Made by a program: the position numbers and the translations under genes. A stretch of DNA of 52,090 nucleotides from CALJIC01 sp039805565 (lineage in GTDB: Bacteria; Chloroflexota; Chloroflexia; Chloroflexales; Roseiflexaceae): positions 1 through 52,090 of the forward strand of contig JBDLTZ010000150.1 in NCBI GenBank assembly GCA_039805565.1. The letters run 5' to 3'. The first letter of the stretch is position 1. Each line of letters opens with the position of its first letter. The notes beneath the pieces are model-generated. The model searched no databases, was not told the origin of the DNA, and was given only the letters and a program-made list of their open reading frames with translations. Shown one piece after another: positions 51,224 to 52,090 of this stretch.

Positions 51224-51880
51224 ATGATGAGTGACACTACCAAGCCTATTGCAGTTATTGACTACGGTGCCGGTAACCTGCGCAGCGTGGTCCGGGCGCT
51301 GACGCGCGTCGGGGCGCCGCTCGAGGTGACGAGTGACCCCGAGGTGGTGCGGGCCGCGCCTGCGGTGGTGCTGCCGGGGGTAGGCGCCACACGAGACACG
51401 ATGGATAGTCTCGGGCGCCTGGGACTCGTGGAGCCGATCCGCGCGCAGGTGGCCGCCGGAACGCCCTTCCTGGGTATCTGCGTCGGCATGCAGGTGCTGT
51501 GCGACGCCAGCGAGGAGTTCGGCGAGCACCCCTGCCTTGGCGTAGTGCGCGGTAGTGTGCGGCGCCTGCCGGATGGCCAGAAGGTGCCGCAGATTGGCTG
51601 GAACCAAGTGCACCTGTCCCCCGACGTGCTGGGGCACCCGCTGTTCGAGGAGATCCCCGACGGCAGCGATTTCTACTTCGTGCACTCGTTCTACTGCGAC
51701 CTGGCTGAGCCCGAGGTCGTGGCTGGGAGGACTGACTACGGACTGCCCTTCCCGAGCATTCTGCTGCGTGGCAACCTCGCCGCGGTGCAGTTCCACCCAG
51801 AGAAAAGCGGTACACACGGCCTGCGGCTGCTGGAGAACTTTGTGGCCTGGGCACGGGCCGGAGTAGTTCGTGAGCAGTAG
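51224..51880 (+). CDS. hisH: Imidazole glycerol phosphate synthase, glutaminase subunit
   Basis: 218 residues. Class I glutamine amidotransferase supplying ammonia to HisF in histidine synthesis. The triad is C86 in FLGICVGMQ, H191 and E193 in QFHPEKSG. The opening IAVIDYGAGNLRSVVRAL is diagnostic. The ATG at 51224 (or the next codon, 51227) follows GAGAGAG. hisA begins 83 bases downstream, so this is the usual hisH-hisA order. The 180-bp gap upstream has no recognised gene. Confidence 0.93.
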   Translation: MMSDTTKPIAVIDYGAGNLRSVVRALTRVGAPLEVTSDPEVVRAAPAVVLPGVGATRDTMDSLGRLGLVEPIRAQVAAGTPFLGICVGMQVLCDASEEFGEHPCLGVVRGSVRRLPDGQKVPQIGWNQVHLSPDVLGHPLFEEIPDGSDFYFVHSFYCDLAEPEVVAGRTDYGLPFPSILLRGNLAAVQFHPEKSGTHGLRLLENFVAWARAGVVREQ

Positions 51881-51963
51881 CCGGCATCTGTACCGCTGGC
51901 GGCATGAGATGACGTTGAGCGCGGCTTCCTGTTGACTACCGATAGTGTGTTGTGAAGAGAGAT

Positions 51964-52090
51964 ATGGAAGTTATACCTGCGATTGACATAAAAGACGGTC
52001 AGTGCGTTCGCCTGTACCAGGGCGACTTCGAGCGGGCCACCGTGTACGACGACGACCCGGTGGCGGTGGCGCGCCGGTGGGTCGAGGAGG
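51964..52090 (+). CDS. hisA: ProFAR isomerase HisA, 5' part cut by window end
   Basis: The first 42 codons are visible: MEVIPAIDIKDGQCVRLYQG then DFERATVYDDDPVAVARRWVEE. The Asp of AIDIKDG and the VRLYQGD segment identify HisA, which isomerises ProFAR to PRFAR after HisI/HisE. GAAGAGAG lies just upstream. The frame continues beyond the window. Confidence 0.92.
   Translation, partial: MEVIPAIDIKDGQCVRLYQGDFERATVYDDDPVAVARRWVEE

Overview
The window reads as a high-GC chromosome segment from a member of the Chloroflexota, most likely class Chloroflexia near the Roseiflexus/Kouleothrix group. This assignment is inference. It rests on the high GC content, the mixture of genes (LppX/LprG-type lipoprotein with an MFS pump, AceE-like E1 enzyme, two tandem citrate synthases, CruF-type carotenoid gene, KtrAB, Bat-like vWA cluster, lipid-linked-sugar glycosyltransferases), strong sigma70-type promoters, and short heptanucleotide repeat arrays scattered through and between genes. 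No phage, plasmid, insertion sequence, CRISPR array, rRNA or tRNA gene is visible. The region is ordinary core and near-core chromosome with unusual small-repeat decoration.

Layout. 1-6.6 kb, minus strand: LCP cell-wall ligase, GH13 amylase-family enzyme, SUFU-domain protein, LprG-like lipoprotein and MFS transporter, followed by a 55-bp direct-repeat array. 6.6-9.6 kb, plus: a SAM-I riboswitch with terminator controlling metY-metX. 9.8-17.1 kb, plus: RskA-type anti-sigma factor, a 56-residue membrane protein, acyl-CoA synthetase, CpXC zinc-ribbon protein, iron alcohol dehydrogenase and an orphan histidine kinase. 17.6-24.9 kb, plus: a polytopic glycosyltransferase, a GT4 glycosyltransferase, a second polytopic glycosyltransferase and a phosphatidyltransferase, which look like an envelope glycoconjugate/lipid set. 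25-34.6 kb, plus: AceE-like E1, fatty acid desaturase, trpA, a lone Lrp/AsnC effector domain, two citrate synthases and KtrA-KtrB. 34.6-37.6 kb: LON-domain protein and response regulator (minus), CruF-like carotenoid hydratase (plus), PlsC-type acyltransferase (minus). 37.7-45.8 kb, minus: five-gene vWA/BatA/DUF58/peptidase-MA cluster. 46-52 kb: small tail-anchored-like protein, WYL regulator, rplU-rpmA-rpmE operon with a leader attenuator, histidine-kinase remnant, mutY, HDAC-family deacetylase, hisH, and hisA cut by the window edge.

The most unusual signal is a family of degenerate 7-bp tandem arrays. The large ones keep 7-bp register over about 100-126 bp. Their first part is rich in GACC/GGAC words and their second part in the complementary GGTC/GTC words, so each could fold as a long hairpin. 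Four or five lie in frame inside coding sequences (two polytopic glycosyltransferases, the AceE-like enzyme, the carotenoid enzyme, and the N-terminus of the MFS transporter). Others sit directly against stop codons, and one lies inside the variable P3 arm of the SAM riboswitch. Heptanucleotide repeats (STRR) are known from heterocystous cyanobacteria. The in-frame, inverted-half organisation and the riboswitch insertion seen here look worth dedicated study.

Limits: functions are assigned by motif and family recognition by eye. No database search, structure prediction or promoter test was run. Start codons were chosen by Shine-Dalgarno spacing and overlap with the upstream gene.
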